Source: CAZUVM01 sp964623885 (GTDB lineage: Bacteria > Verrucomicrobiota > Verrucomicrobiia > Limisphaerales > UBA8199). From it: DNA of 25,663 bases. The stretch covers positions 1 to 25,663 of the forward strand of contig CAZUVM010000189.1 of the NCBI GenBank assembly GCA_964623885.1. The letters run 5' to 3'. Shown piece by piece: positions 19,371 to 25,663 of the stretch. Numbering within the stretch: position 1 is the first letter of the stretch; each line of letters starts with the position of its first letter. Below the pieces are notes generated by a model. It ran no database searches. It saw only the letters and a list, made by a program, of their open reading frames with translations, and was not told the DNA's origin. The position numbers and the translations under genes are program-made.

Positions 19371-19623
19371 GGTATCGCTGAAGGATTGAAGCTCTAATGC
19401 GCTCTTCTTCCTCGGGCCGGATGCGCCGGCGGTTGATGAGCCGGTGGACGGCATCCAGCAATTCCAGCCAATCCTCGAGCGGTGGTTCAGGAACGTGCTG
19501 CCATTGGTCATAACGTTTCTCGCGCGCGTAGAAGACCCAGTCGCGTCCGACGTGCTGGGCATAGACCTGGAGCCGGACTCCTTCATCGGTCACGCGTTTC
19601 CAACTGATTTCTGCCTTGGGCAT
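19342..19623 (-). CDS. Hypothetical protein (93 residues) downstream of ispF
   Basis: The ATG at 19623 lies five bases after the ispF stop codon, so it is almost certainly translated from the ispF transcript. The product begins MPKAEISWKRVTDEGVRLQV, continues with a beta-rich part (YAQHVGRDWVFYAREKRYDQW) and ends with a helical basic section (WLELLDAVHRLINRR, then EEEERIRASILQRYP). I recognise no family and see no signal peptide or metal motif. The upstream extension of the frame overlaps ispF and is not coding. The C-terminal DADVKRDA is encoded by the heptamer array that also provides the stop codon. Confidence 0.7.
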   Translation of the reverse strand: MPKAEISWKRVTDEGVRLQVYAQHVGRDWVFYAREKRYDQWQHVPEPPLEDWLELLDAVHRLINRRRIRPEEEERIRASILQRYPDADVKRDA

Positions 19624-19628
19624 CCGGC

Positions 19629-20108
19629 CTAGTCGGGTAGATCGATACTGACGACGGCCATGGCGGCGATGCCTTCGCCGCGGCCGATGAAACCGAGGTT
19701 CTCGTTTGTCGTGGCCTTGATGCCGAAACGCTGCGGCGGCAATTCCAATGCCTCGGAGAGGTTCAGTTTCATTTGTTGGACATGCGGGAAGATTTTCGGC
19801 GCCTGGGCAATGATGGTGGCATCGATATTCACAATTTTGCCCTGGCGCACGGCCACCAGGCGCGACGCTTCGTGCAGGAAAAAGCGGCTGGGCGCGCCAC
19901 GCCATCGCGGGTCGGTATTGGGGAAGAAGTGGCCGATATCGGACTCGCCGAGAGCGCCGAGCAGGGCGTCGCAGATTGCATGCATCAGCACATCGGCGTC
20001 GGAATGGCCTTCCAGGCCTTTAGGATGGGGAATCTCGACGCCGCCCAGGATCAACTTACGATCCGGCACGAGCGCATGAACATCATATCCAATCCCAATG
20101 TGAACCAT
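19629..20108 (-). CDS. ispF: 2-C-methyl-D-erythritol 2,4-cyclodiphosphate synthase
   Basis: This 159-residue protein is of usual length for IspF. It converts CDP-methylerythritol phosphate to the cyclic diphosphate in the non-mevalonate (MEP) isoprenoid pathway. The metal ligands D9, H11 (GIGYDVH) and H43 (DADVLMHAICDALLGALGESDIG) are present. The substrate-binding 'GHSDAD' and the C-terminal 'IKATTNENLGFIGRGEGIAA' are intact. The start ATG gives the canonical MVHIGIGYDVH beginning. It is followed by a 93-residue unknown gene in the same transcript, and no other isoprenoid gene is in view. Confidence 0.98.
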   Translation of the reverse strand: MVHIGIGYDVHALVPDRKLILGGVEIPHPKGLEGHSDADVLMHAICDALLGALGESDIGHFFPNTDPRWRGAPSRFFLHEASRLVAVRQGKIVNIDATIIAQAPKIFPHVQQMKLNLSEALELPPQRFGIKATTNENLGFIGRGEGIAAMAVVSIDLPD

Positions 20109-20260
20109 GCGCGAACTATAGGAAGCAGAAAGCCAGCGACAAGGAGAAAGGGCTGGAAGTTGCGGGTGGCTAAGCTATCCGGCCACGGCACAATCCAGCA
20201 CATTCTAAACGACTTAAGGTTAGAAGAAGATCGGGAACGTAATACCGCCACGACACATGA

Positions 20261-20301
20261 TTGACAAAGAATCGAGGGTTGAGCATATTTGAGTCATGAC
20301 T
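20261..20301 (+). promoter_or_regulatory. Candidate promoter and palindromic operator of the toxin-antitoxin pair
   Basis: TTGACA (20261-20266), a 17-bp spacer and CATATT (20284-20289) form a promoter with a perfect -35 and a four-of-six -10. The -10 ends only six bases before the antitoxin ATG at 20296, so the mRNA would be leaderless or nearly so. A perfect 10-bp palindrome, AGTCATGACT (20292-20301), is centred on the start codon and could be the autoregulatory operator. Confidence 0.5.
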
Positions 20302-20574
20302 GAGCAAGTACGTTACCGTATTGAGAAAGAGTTGGTTAAACAGGTTGAAGAAGTTTGCGACGAGTTGGGGTTAGCCCCGTCGCAGGCGGTCTCGATGTTT
20401 TTCTCGCAAATGGTGAAGGTGCGCGGCTTGCCGTTTCGGCCGGCGGTGTTTCCGGCACTCGAGGAATACGGAGCCACTATCGAGGATGTCCGCGCAGCGG
20501 AGCGCTCTGCTCTGCAAGAGATCCGAGCGGATCGAAAGGCGGGCAAAGTGAAGCGATTCACCGGCAAATTATGA
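20296..20574 (+). CDS. RelB/DinJ-like antitoxin
   Basis: This 92-residue protein starts MTEQVRYRIEKELVKQVEEV. The N-terminus has the ribbon-helix-helix pattern of the RelB/DinJ family: a short beta-strand with basic residues, then LGLAPSQAVSMFFSQMVKVRGLPF. The C-terminal part is charged and probably wraps the toxin (AAERSALQEIRADRKAGKVK). The toxin gene starts in its stop codon (ATGA at 20571), the usual arrangement of type II toxin-antitoxin operons. Such antitoxins bind their own promoter, and a palindrome sits on this gene's start codon. Confidence 0.85.
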   Translation: MTEQVRYRIEKELVKQVEEVCDELGLAPSQAVSMFFSQMVKVRGLPFRPAVFPALEEYGATIEDVRAAERSALQEIRADRKAGKVKRFTGKL

Positions 20575-20858
20575 TTCGGGTCGATGTCGGCCCGAGATTA
20601 ATTCGCACAGCGCGCGAACTGGGGCCGGAGATCACCCGCAAGGCGGAGGAGGCGCTATCATCGATCGCGGAATCGTTTGGCGCCCCGCATCGGCATGGCG
20701 GGCTAGGCCTGAGAAAGCTTGGGCCGAACTCGTATGAGGTTCGGGTCTCCTTGCAATGGAGGATTGTGATGATCAAAGAAGCCAATCGATTGACGGCGTA
20801 CGACATCATGGACCACGACCAGGTGCGCATTTGGCTGAAAAGCAGAGGAAAGAAGTAG
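20571..20858 (+). CDS. RelE/ParE-fold toxin
   Basis: This is a 95-residue protein from the ATG at 20571, overlapping the antitoxin stop by four bases. The C-terminal half has the RelE-superfamily pattern 'GLGLRKLGPNSYEVRVSLQWRIVMIKE..LTAYDIMDHDQVRIWL', with basic and aromatic residues in the core strands. RelE-type toxins usually cut mRNA on the ribosome, whereas ParE types act on gyrase. The sequence alone does not settle which applies. The longer frame upstream to 20355 lies inside the antitoxin and is not used. It ends 12 bp from the convergent phoR gene. Confidence 0.82.
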   Translation: MIRVDVGPRLIRTARELGPEITRKAEEALSSIAESFGAPHRHGGLGLRKLGPNSYEVRVSLQWRIVMIKEANRLTAYDIMDHDQVRIWLKSRGKK

Positions 20859-20869
20859 CGAGACCGGCA

Positions 20870-22042
20870 TTACTCCGCCCTCGGCAGGGTGAAATAAAAC
20901 GTTGCGCCCTGGCCGGGCTGGCTGGCGACCCAGGCTTTGCCGCCGTGATTCTGGACAATGTGTTTCGCGATGGAGAGACCCAGGCCTGTGCCGCCTTGTT
21001 CACGCGAGCGGCCCTTATCCACGCGATAAAACCTTTCAAAGACCCGGTCCAGCGCTTCGGAGGGTATGCCGGGTCCGTCATCCTGAACGGCAACTTCGAC
21101 ACTGTTTCCGTCTGACAAACGGGCGCTGAGCGTCACAGTTCCCTCGGTACGGCCGTATTTGATCGCGTTATCGACGAGGTTGTAAAGGACCTGCTCGATA
21201 CGGTCCGGATCGGCGTGAACGGGCATGTCCGGTACCGTATCGCGAAGCTTGATCTGGCGAGCGGCTGCGCGCCCGTCCAAATCCGTCACAACCTTCTCGG
21301 TTACAGTCCTGAGATTGATGGGCTGCACATTGAGTTTGAGGCGACCGGATTCCAGTTCTGAGATCGTCAGCAGATCATCGATCAGCAAGCGCAGGCGCTC
21401 TGAATTGCGAGCAATGGTCTCCAGAAACTTCGCCGCGACTTCGGGGTTGTCTTTTGCTCCGTCGAGGAGTGTTTCGACGTAGCCCTTAATGAGCGAGAGC
21501 GGCGTGCGCAGTTCGTGGCTGACGTTGGCGACAAACTCTTTGCGCGCGCGCTCCAGTTGTTTGATGGGGGTCAAGTCGTGAAACACCAAAACTGTTCCCA
21601 ACCGTTTGGCACCGCTATCAAAAATCCCCGCCGTGTTGACGCCCAGCCAGCGTTCGGGTGGGCCGGGCAGCTTGAGTTCAAGTCCGCGCACCGGGTCCTC
21701 GGCAGTGAGGGATTCAGGCAAACCGGCAAGCTCATGCAGGCGCAACGCTTCGATCATAGTCCGGCCACGAGGGTCGGCAGAGATCTCGAATAGTTTAAGG
21801 AATGCTCGATTGGCCAATTGAATCCGATGATTCTGATCGAGCAGCAGCAGTCCTTCGGCCATGCTGTTGAACAGGGCGGTCTGGCGTGACTCGAGCTGAA
21901 GCGCGGCCTGTTCATGCGCCTGCTTGAGCCGGTCGATCTCCCGCCGGGCTGTTTGCTCCGCTTGGCGGAACTTGCTGCGCCAACGCAGTTGCAAAACCAG
22001 CAAGGCCAGCAGTAGCAGAATGGTCAGCGTCGGCCAGAGCAT
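20870..22042 (-). CDS. phoR: Phosphate-regulon-type sensor histidine kinase
   Basis: This is a 390-residue protein. One N-terminal membrane helix (3-20, rich in Leu) is followed by a basic coiled coil. A PAS domain lies at about 50-160 (ALFNSMAEGLLLLDQNHRI, VFHDLTPIKQLE). The dimerisation and phosphotransfer domain follows with H176 (FVANVSHELRTPLSLIKGY). The ATPase domain has the N-box NLVDNAIKYG, DDGPGI, FERFYR and GGTGLGLSIAKH. The absence of a periplasmic sensor domain fits PhoR, which reads phosphate status through PhoU and the Pst transporter. It lies 136 bp downstream of phoB on the same strand. The gene name rests on these features plus the phoB, phoU and pstB neighbours. Confidence 0.93.
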   Translation of the reverse strand: MLWPTLTILLLLALLVLQLRWRSKFRQAEQTARREIDRLKQAHEQAALQLESRQTALFNSMAEGLLLLDQNHRIQLANRAFLKLFEISADPRGRTMIEALRLHELAGLPESLTAEDPVRGLELKLPGPPERWLGVNTAGIFDSGAKRLGTVLVFHDLTPIKQLERARKEFVANVSHELRTPLSLIKGYVETLLDGAKDNPEVAAKFLETIARNSERLRLLIDDLLTISELESGRLKLNVQPINLRTVTEKVVTDLDGRAAARQIKLRDTVPDMPVHADPDRIEQVLYNLVDNAIKYGRTEGTVTLSARLSDGNSVEVAVQDDGPGIPSEALDRVFERFYRVDKGRSREQGGTGLGLSIAKHIVQNHGGKAWVASQPGQGATFYFTLPRAE

Positions 22043-22178
22043 AGGAAGGACGAAGAGCGATGGGCGAAGGGCGCGCTTTTCAACAAGGACGGACGAGTAA
22101 AACCTACCACTGCAAACCGTTTGGTCTTTGGTCTTCTCTCAGTCCTCGGGCTTCGGATTCCGGGTTTGTTCGGGTGGC

Positions 22179-22862
22179 TCAAGCTTCTACAAACCGATAC
22201 CCCACACCACGCACAGTATCGAGGTATTTCGAAGCGGGACCGAGCTTTTCGCGGAGGCGTCGCATGTGGGTATCCACCGTGCGAGTGTCGATCAGGTTAT
22301 TATATTCCCAGACATCGCGCAGGAGTTGGTCGCGGGACTGGACCCGGCCGCGGCGGTCGGCGAGCAGGACCAGGAGCTTGAATTCGGTGGCGGTCAGATC
22401 GATAGGTTTGCCGCGCCAACTCACCTGGTGGCGCGGCGCGTCGATGAGCAATTGGCCGAATTTGTAGGGCCGGGCGCCCTCGGGCTCCGGTTGATCGCGT
22501 TCGAGGAGCTTTTTAATCCGCAGCACCAGCTCGCGCGGACTAAACGGTTTGGTAACGTAATCGTCAGCGCCGAGTTCCAGCCCCAGAACGCGATCGATTT
22601 CAGCCGCTTTTGCGGTAAGCATGATAATGGGGAGCCGCGCGGTAGCGGCATCGCGACGCAACATTTTGCATACTTCGAGGCCGTCGATTTCGGGCAGCAT
22701 CAGGTCGAGAACGATCAGGCTGGGCAAGGCAGCGCGCGCCTTTTTCAAGGCTTCCGCCCCATCCGCAGCTGTGAGCACGTCGAATCCAGCCTTTTTCAGA
22801 TTGAACTCGACCAACTCGACTGCCTCGGGTTCATCATCAACGACGAGGATCTTGGGTCTCAC
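22179..22862 (-). CDS. phoB: PhoB-like response regulator (OmpR/PhoB family)
   Basis: This is a 227-residue protein. The receiver domain has D9/D10, phospho-acceptor D53 (LIVLDLMLPEIDGLEV) and Lys in YVTKPFSPREL. The winged-helix DNA-binding domain follows at about 130-227: LTATEFKLLVLLADRRGRV, RDQLLRDVWEY, RTVDTHMRRLREKLG and YLDTVRGVGYRF. The start is a GTG at 22862. A set of four 11-bp-phased repeats lies 23-62 bp upstream and looks like a Pho box, so autoregulation is likely. PhoB activates phosphate-uptake and phosphatase genes when phosphate is scarce. Confidence 0.95.
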   Translation of the reverse strand: MRPKILVVDDEPEAVELVEFNLKKAGFDVLTAADGAEALKKARAALPSLIVLDLMLPEIDGLEVCKMLRRDAATARLPIIMLTAKAAEIDRVLGLELGADDYVTKPFSPRELVLRIKKLLERDQPEPEGARPYKFGQLLIDAPRHQVSWRGKPIDLTATEFKLLVLLADRRGRVQSRDQLLRDVWEYNNLIDTRTVDTHMRRLREKLGPASKYLDTVRGVGYRFVEA

Positions 22863-22884
22863 GGCTAACGCATAACACGTCGAT

Positions 22885-22924
22885 GGTGACGCGACAATGC
22901 CAGGTTTGTGACAAGGAGGTGACG
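22885..22924 (-). promoter_or_regulatory. Pho-box-like array upstream of phoB
   Basis: Read on the minus strand, four 7-bp units follow each other with 4-bp spacers: CGTCACC (22924-22918), TGTCACA (22913-22907), TGGCATT (22902-22896) and CGTCACC (22891-22885). The spacing is exactly 11 bp each time. Known Pho boxes are 7-bp CTGTCAT-type repeats with 4-bp spacers, bound by PhoB dimers in tandem. The array sits directly upstream of phoB, where it would replace the -35 region. No clear -10 sequence was found. Confidence 0.7.
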
Positions 22925-22995
22925 ATTAGGTTAAATCGCCGGCGCGGGAGTGCGCATCGACGGGGGTAACCCGTAAGAGTCAGCCGCTACCTATC

Positions 22996-24336
22996 TTATA
23001 TAGACCAGCTCAAGCCTTTGGCACCCCAACCCGAACGGTATTCGCGACGAATATACTGGTTGGCTTCGCGCAGGTCGAACTCCATGCGCGGCGCATCCCA
23101 TCTGAGGGTCGTCTGCGGGAAACGGCAGGCGACACCGCCGAGCAAAACAGATTCGGTAAGTGGACCGGAATAGTCGAAGCTCGCCGAGGTGCGGTCACGG
23201 CCGAGACAGGCGGCAATAAACTGGCCCCAATGATCACCGGAAGTGACTTCGGGAAATTTGAAATCCTTGAATTTCTTGTCGGGGTAGAGCAGCGGCCGGT
23301 TGATGTGAGGCAGTACGAGCGTGCCCTGGGTGCCGACGAAAATGGAGCCCGTGTTGGGTCGCTCATCACCCTCGAGCAACGCCAGTATGTCCTGCAGCGG
23401 CTTGGCGGCGCCGTCGTACCAATTGACCTTGAGGCTTTGCTCCGCAGTATACTGCGTTCCCGGAAATACATATTCGATGTGGGAATCCATCGCCCAGTTC
23501 CATTTGTTAGGCGCGGCACCCAGCGAGCGAACGGAGGTCGGCGCCCGCAACTCGAGCGAATCGAATACCGGGTCGAAGATGTGGCAGCCCATATCGCCGA
23601 AGGTGCCGGTGCCGAAATCGAGGCGCTTCCGCCAGTTGGCCGGGTGATAGTATTGGTTGCCGATGAAAGGGCGTTCGCTGCATACGCCGAGCCACAGATT
23701 CCAGTCAAAGCCCTGCGGCACGGGATCTTTCCGATCCGGCAGGGGGTCGGGATCGCCCCAGGATTTGGGGCACCAGGAATGGACTTCCTTGATGCGCCCG
23801 ATCGTGCCCGCTTTGATGAGCAAACTGGCCAGCCTGTAAAAATTGGTGGCGTGAATCTGGATGCCCATTTGGGTGACCAGTTTGCTTTGCCGGGCGAACT
23901 GGGTCAGCTTGCGAACTTCATAGAGATCGTGGGCCAGGGGCTTTTGGCCGTATACATGCTTGCCGAGTTGCATCGCGGACATGCCGATGACTGCGTGCAT
24001 GTGATCCGGGGTAGAAACGTTGACCGAATCGATGCGCTTGTCTTCTGCATCGAGCAGTTCGCGCCAGTCCTGGTAGACGCGTGTGTGCGGGAAATGTTTC
24101 TGGAGCTCGATAGTGCGATTGAGATCGACGTCGGCGACGGCGACCAATTGGAACGGTTTGAACTTGGCGAATTGGTTAATGTCATCCCAGGCCTGGCCGG
24201 ACGCGCCAAAACTGGCATGATGCAAGATGGAATTGGGTGATTGAGCGGCCCAACCGGTCGTGACATATGGCGCAGCAGCGGCGAGGCCCAATGTTTTGAG
24301 AAAGGAGCGGCGCGAAAGGGAACGGGATGAAAACAT
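22996..24336 (-). CDS. Tat-exported Gfo/Idh/MocA family oxidoreductase
   Basis: This is a 446-residue protein. The Tat signal is SLSRRSFLKTLGLAAAAPYV (RR at 9-10). The NAD(P)-binding domain follows (FQLVAVADVDLNRTIELQK), with VSTPDHMHAVIGMSAMQLGKHVYGQKPLAHD matching the EKP region of the family (here QKP). The C-terminal domain has FDWNLWLGVC, HPANWRKRLDFGTGTFGDMGCHIFDPVF and GDHWGQFIAACLG. Family members oxidise or reduce sugars and related alcohols; Tat export means the cofactor is loaded before transport. The start at 24336 is preferred to upstream in-frame ATGs at 24396 and 24597 because it precedes the Tat motif directly. It lies between phoU and phoB, 133 bp before the phoB start, an unusual place. 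The substrate is unknown. Confidence 0.9.
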   Translation of the reverse strand: MFSSRSLSRRSFLKTLGLAAAAPYVTTGWAAQSPNSILHHASFGASGQAWDDINQFAKFKPFQLVAVADVDLNRTIELQKHFPHTRVYQDWRELLDAEDKRIDSVNVSTPDHMHAVIGMSAMQLGKHVYGQKPLAHDLYEVRKLTQFARQSKLVTQMGIQIHATNFYRLASLLIKAGTIGRIKEVHSWCPKSWGDPDPLPDRKDPVPQGFDWNLWLGVCSERPFIGNQYYHPANWRKRLDFGTGTFGDMGCHIFDPVFDSLELRAPTSVRSLGAAPNKWNWAMDSHIEYVFPGTQYTAEQSLKVNWYDGAAKPLQDILALLEGDERPNTGSIFVGTQGTLVLPHINRPLLYPDKKFKDFKFPEVTSGDHWGQFIAACLGRDRTSASFDYSGPLTESVLLGGVACRFPQTTLRWDAPRMEFDLREANQYIRREYRSGWGAKGLSWSI

Positions 24337-24476
24337 AGGGGGGTGCAATGAGTGGAACGCGTTGTTAGCGGACAAGGGCTGCGGGCGTTTCAGCATTGCT
24401 TCAGAAAGACCAGAAGAGGCGCGAGGCGTCAAATGGAAAAAGGGATTCGCTGGGATTTGGTGTATCTGCTGCGGGC

Positions 24477-24488
24477 CGGGACGTCCCG
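24477..24488. repeat. Perfect 12-bp palindrome between phoU and the oxidoreductase gene
   Basis: CGGGACGTCCCG is self-complementary and lies in a GC-rich stretch 3' of phoU. It could form a small hairpin in the phoU transcript or be a protein site. There is no T-tract, so I do not call it a terminator. Confidence 0.4.
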
Positions 24489-24508
24489 CGCTCCGGCCTC
24501 GCGTATCT

Positions 24509-25168
24509 TTACACAGCGCGTTTGCCGGCGTGGCGGATGTCTTCGGCTTCGCAGAGGTAAACCACTTCCTCGGCCACATTTTTAGCGTGATCGGCAATGC
24601 GTTCGAGGCTTTTGGCTACGACCATCAGGTGGAGACAGCGCCCGATCGTATCAGGGCTCTGGACCATGTGCTCGGCAAGTTGCCGATGAATTTCCTTGTT
24701 GAGAGCGTCGATTTGTTTGTCCTGAGGAATCAAAGAGCGGGCGGCAACGGGGTCCTGATTAACGAATGAATCCAGAGCGCCTTTCAGCAAGCCCAGCGCC
24801 AGGTCCACCATTTGCGGAATGGGGACCTGCAGTTTCAGCGGTGGTTCCTGGCTCAAGTCGCGGGCGCGCTTGGCAATCTTGGTGGCCTCGTCCCCAACGC
24901 GTTCCAGGTTCTGAGAGATTTTCATCGTGACCGAAATGAGGCGGAGATCTTTCGCTAGCGGGGCTTTGGCGAGCAAGCCAATGGCCGTCTCGTCCACTTC
25001 AACCTCGAAACGGTCGATGATTTCATCTTCGTTACGCACGCGCAGCGCGAGTTCGTAGTCTCTGGTCACGAGCGCTTCCACGGCGCGCTTGACGGCAGCT
25101 TCGGCATGGCTCGCCATCGTCAGCAGCATGTTCTTGAGATCGGCCAATTCCTGTTCGAAGTGAACCAT
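24509..25168 (-). CDS. phoU: Phosphate signalling regulator PhoU
   Basis: This is a 219-residue all-helical protein of the usual PhoU length. Both PhoU repeats are visible. The first has 'TMKISQNLERVGDEATKIAKRA' and the second has 'VVAKSLERIADHAKNVAEEVVYL'. Their acidic E(x)xxD motifs bind metal clusters in known structures. The N-terminus (FEQELADLKNMLLTMASHAE) is typical. PhoU dampens the Pho response by linking the Pst transporter to PhoR. The pstB gene ends 62 bp upstream. The ATG at 25168 gives the standard family start. Confidence 0.96.
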   Translation of the reverse strand: MVHFEQELADLKNMLLTMASHAEAAVKRAVEALVTRDYELALRVRNEDEIIDRFEVEVDETAIGLLAKAPLAKDLRLISVTMKISQNLERVGDEATKIAKRARDLSQEPPLKLQVPIPQMVDLALGLLKGALDSFVNQDPVAARSLIPQDKQIDALNKEIHRQLAEHMVQSPDTIGRCLHLMVVAKSLERIADHAKNVAEEVVYLCEAEDIRHAGKRAV

Positions 25169-25173
25169 CTTAG

Positions 25174-25208
25174 TGAGTGCGGAGTTGGGAGTTCGGAGTG
25201 CGGAATTT
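25174..25208. repeat. Heptamer tandem array between pstB and phoU
   Basis: On the plus strand five 7-bp units run end to end: TGAGTGC, GGAGTTG, GGAGTTC, GGAGTGC, GGAATTT. They fill much of the 62-bp gap between the two genes. The consensus is GGAGTKS. It may affect expression between pstB and phoU or be a dispersed genomic repeat. Confidence 0.6.
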
Positions 25209-25230
25209 GTCTAAGAAGTCCATCGTGTCC

Positions 25231-25663
25231 TCATCCAAACCGTCCGGTGACGTAATCCTCCGTCTGCTTTTTGGCGGGGTTGGTGAATATTTTGGAGGTG
25301 GTTCCGTATTCCACCAATTCACCGAGGTAAAAAAACGCAGTCCAATCCGAGATGCGAGCGGCTTGCTGCATGTTATGCGTTACAATGACGATGGTGTACT
25401 CCCGTTTCAGCTCCAGAATCAAGTCTTCGATCCGGGCGGTGGCCAGGGGATCCAACGCGGAAGCCGGTTCGTCCACCAGGAGGACTTCGGGCTGAACAGC
25501 CAGGGCGCGCGCGATGCACAGACGTTGCTGTTGGCCGCCGGAAAGGCTCAGAGCCGGGGCGCTGAGCCGATCTTTGACTTCGTCCCAAAGCGCGGCCATG
25601 ACCAACGATTGTTCCATGCGCTCGGCGAGCACCGTTCGGTTCCTTACGCCATTCAAGCGCAAC
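25231..25663 (-). CDS. pstB: Phosphate ABC transporter ATP-binding protein PstB (N-terminus beyond the right edge)
   Basis: The last 144 codons are visible and the frame is open to the right edge, so Walker A lies outside. The ABC signature is LSGGQQQRLCIARALAV, Walker B is VLLVDEPASALDP, and the H-loop is IVIVTHNMQQAARISD. The end 'GELVEYGTTSKIFTNPAKKQTEDYVTGRFG' is characteristic of PstB. The protein powers high-affinity phosphate uptake at the inner membrane with PstA, PstC and PstS, whose genes probably lie to the right. The phoU gene follows on the same strand. Confidence 0.96.
   Translation of the reverse strand, partial: LRLNGVRNRTVLAERMEQSLVMAALWDEVKDRLSAPALSLSGGQQQRLCIARALAVQPEVLLVDEPASALDPLATARIEDLILELKREYTIVIVTHNMQQAARISDWTAFFYLGELVEYGTTSKIFTNPAKKQTEDYVTGRFG

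Noticed and set aside
23230..24240. Plus-strand open frame of 336 codons
   Set aside because: It is antisense to the Gfo/Idh/MocA gene, whose product matches its family from end to end.
24477..24488. Intrinsic terminator of phoU
   Set aside because: The palindrome is short with no loop and no T-tract on either side.
25174..25208. Attachment site or origin iterons
   Set aside because: Seven-base units are too short and no replication or integrase gene is near.

Overview
The window looks like a chromosomal segment from a member of the Verrucomicrobiota, most likely a Pedosphaera/Limisphaerales-type (subdivision 3) soil or water lineage. That is an inference from gene content: a paired DUF1549/DUF1553 planctomycete-type cytochrome protein with a Tat-exported DUF1501 protein, a Tat-exported Gfo/Idh/MocA oxidoreductase, a zinc-ribbon/FxLYD membrane protein, a CPXCG protein and a TMEM14 protein. 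The DNA is moderately GC-rich and densely coded. I saw no rRNA, tRNA, CRISPR array, transposase or phage gene.

Layout, left to right. (1) 1-4981, minus strand: a secretin with a long Ala/Thr/Pro linker, then 38 bp downstream a very large exported protein that runs off the left edge. It has an NHL-type propeller, a 14-residue polyproline hinge, a chitobiase-type segment, cohesin-like modules and dockerin-like calcium loops. (2) 5311-10028, minus: an outer-membrane beta-barrel protein, then the DUF1501 and DUF1549/DUF1553 pair (DUF1501 transcribed first). (3) 10103-13501: small genes and regulators: a zinc-ribbon/FxLYD membrane protein, a doubtful small ORF, a TMEM14 protein, a CPXCG protein, a receiver-PAS protein, a Pro/Gly/His-rich exported protein and a small SpoT-like HD hydrolase. 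A strong bidirectional terminator lies between the last two. (4) 13715-17110, plus: two different zinc metallopeptidases in tandem (DUF885, then M3). (5) 17147-20108, minus: a class-I glutamine amidotransferase-like hydrolase overlapping an NtrC-type sigma-54 activator by ATGA, and ispF followed by a 93-residue unknown protein. (6) 20296-20858, plus: a RelB/RelE-like toxin-antitoxin pair. (7) 20870-25663, minus: the phosphate-starvation block pstB (cut by the right edge), phoU, a Tat-exported Gfo/Idh/MocA oxidoreductase, phoB and phoR.

How it fits together. The right end is a phosphate-sensing locus: PstB is the transporter ATPase, PhoU the signalling regulator, and PhoR/PhoB the two-component pair. 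Upstream of phoB sit four 7-bp repeats spaced at exactly 11 bp, on the plan of a Pho box, which predicts autoregulation. The left end is devoted to the cell surface: secretin, giant modular exported protein, beta-barrel and the DUF1501/1549/1553 proteins typical of PVC bacteria. The points most worth a second look are the secretin plus cohesin/dockerin-like protein pair, the Pho-box-like array, the oxidoreductase inside the pho locus, the amidotransferase/sigma-54 regulator overlap, a toxin-antitoxin promoter with a palindrome on the start codon, and two short heptamer arrays.
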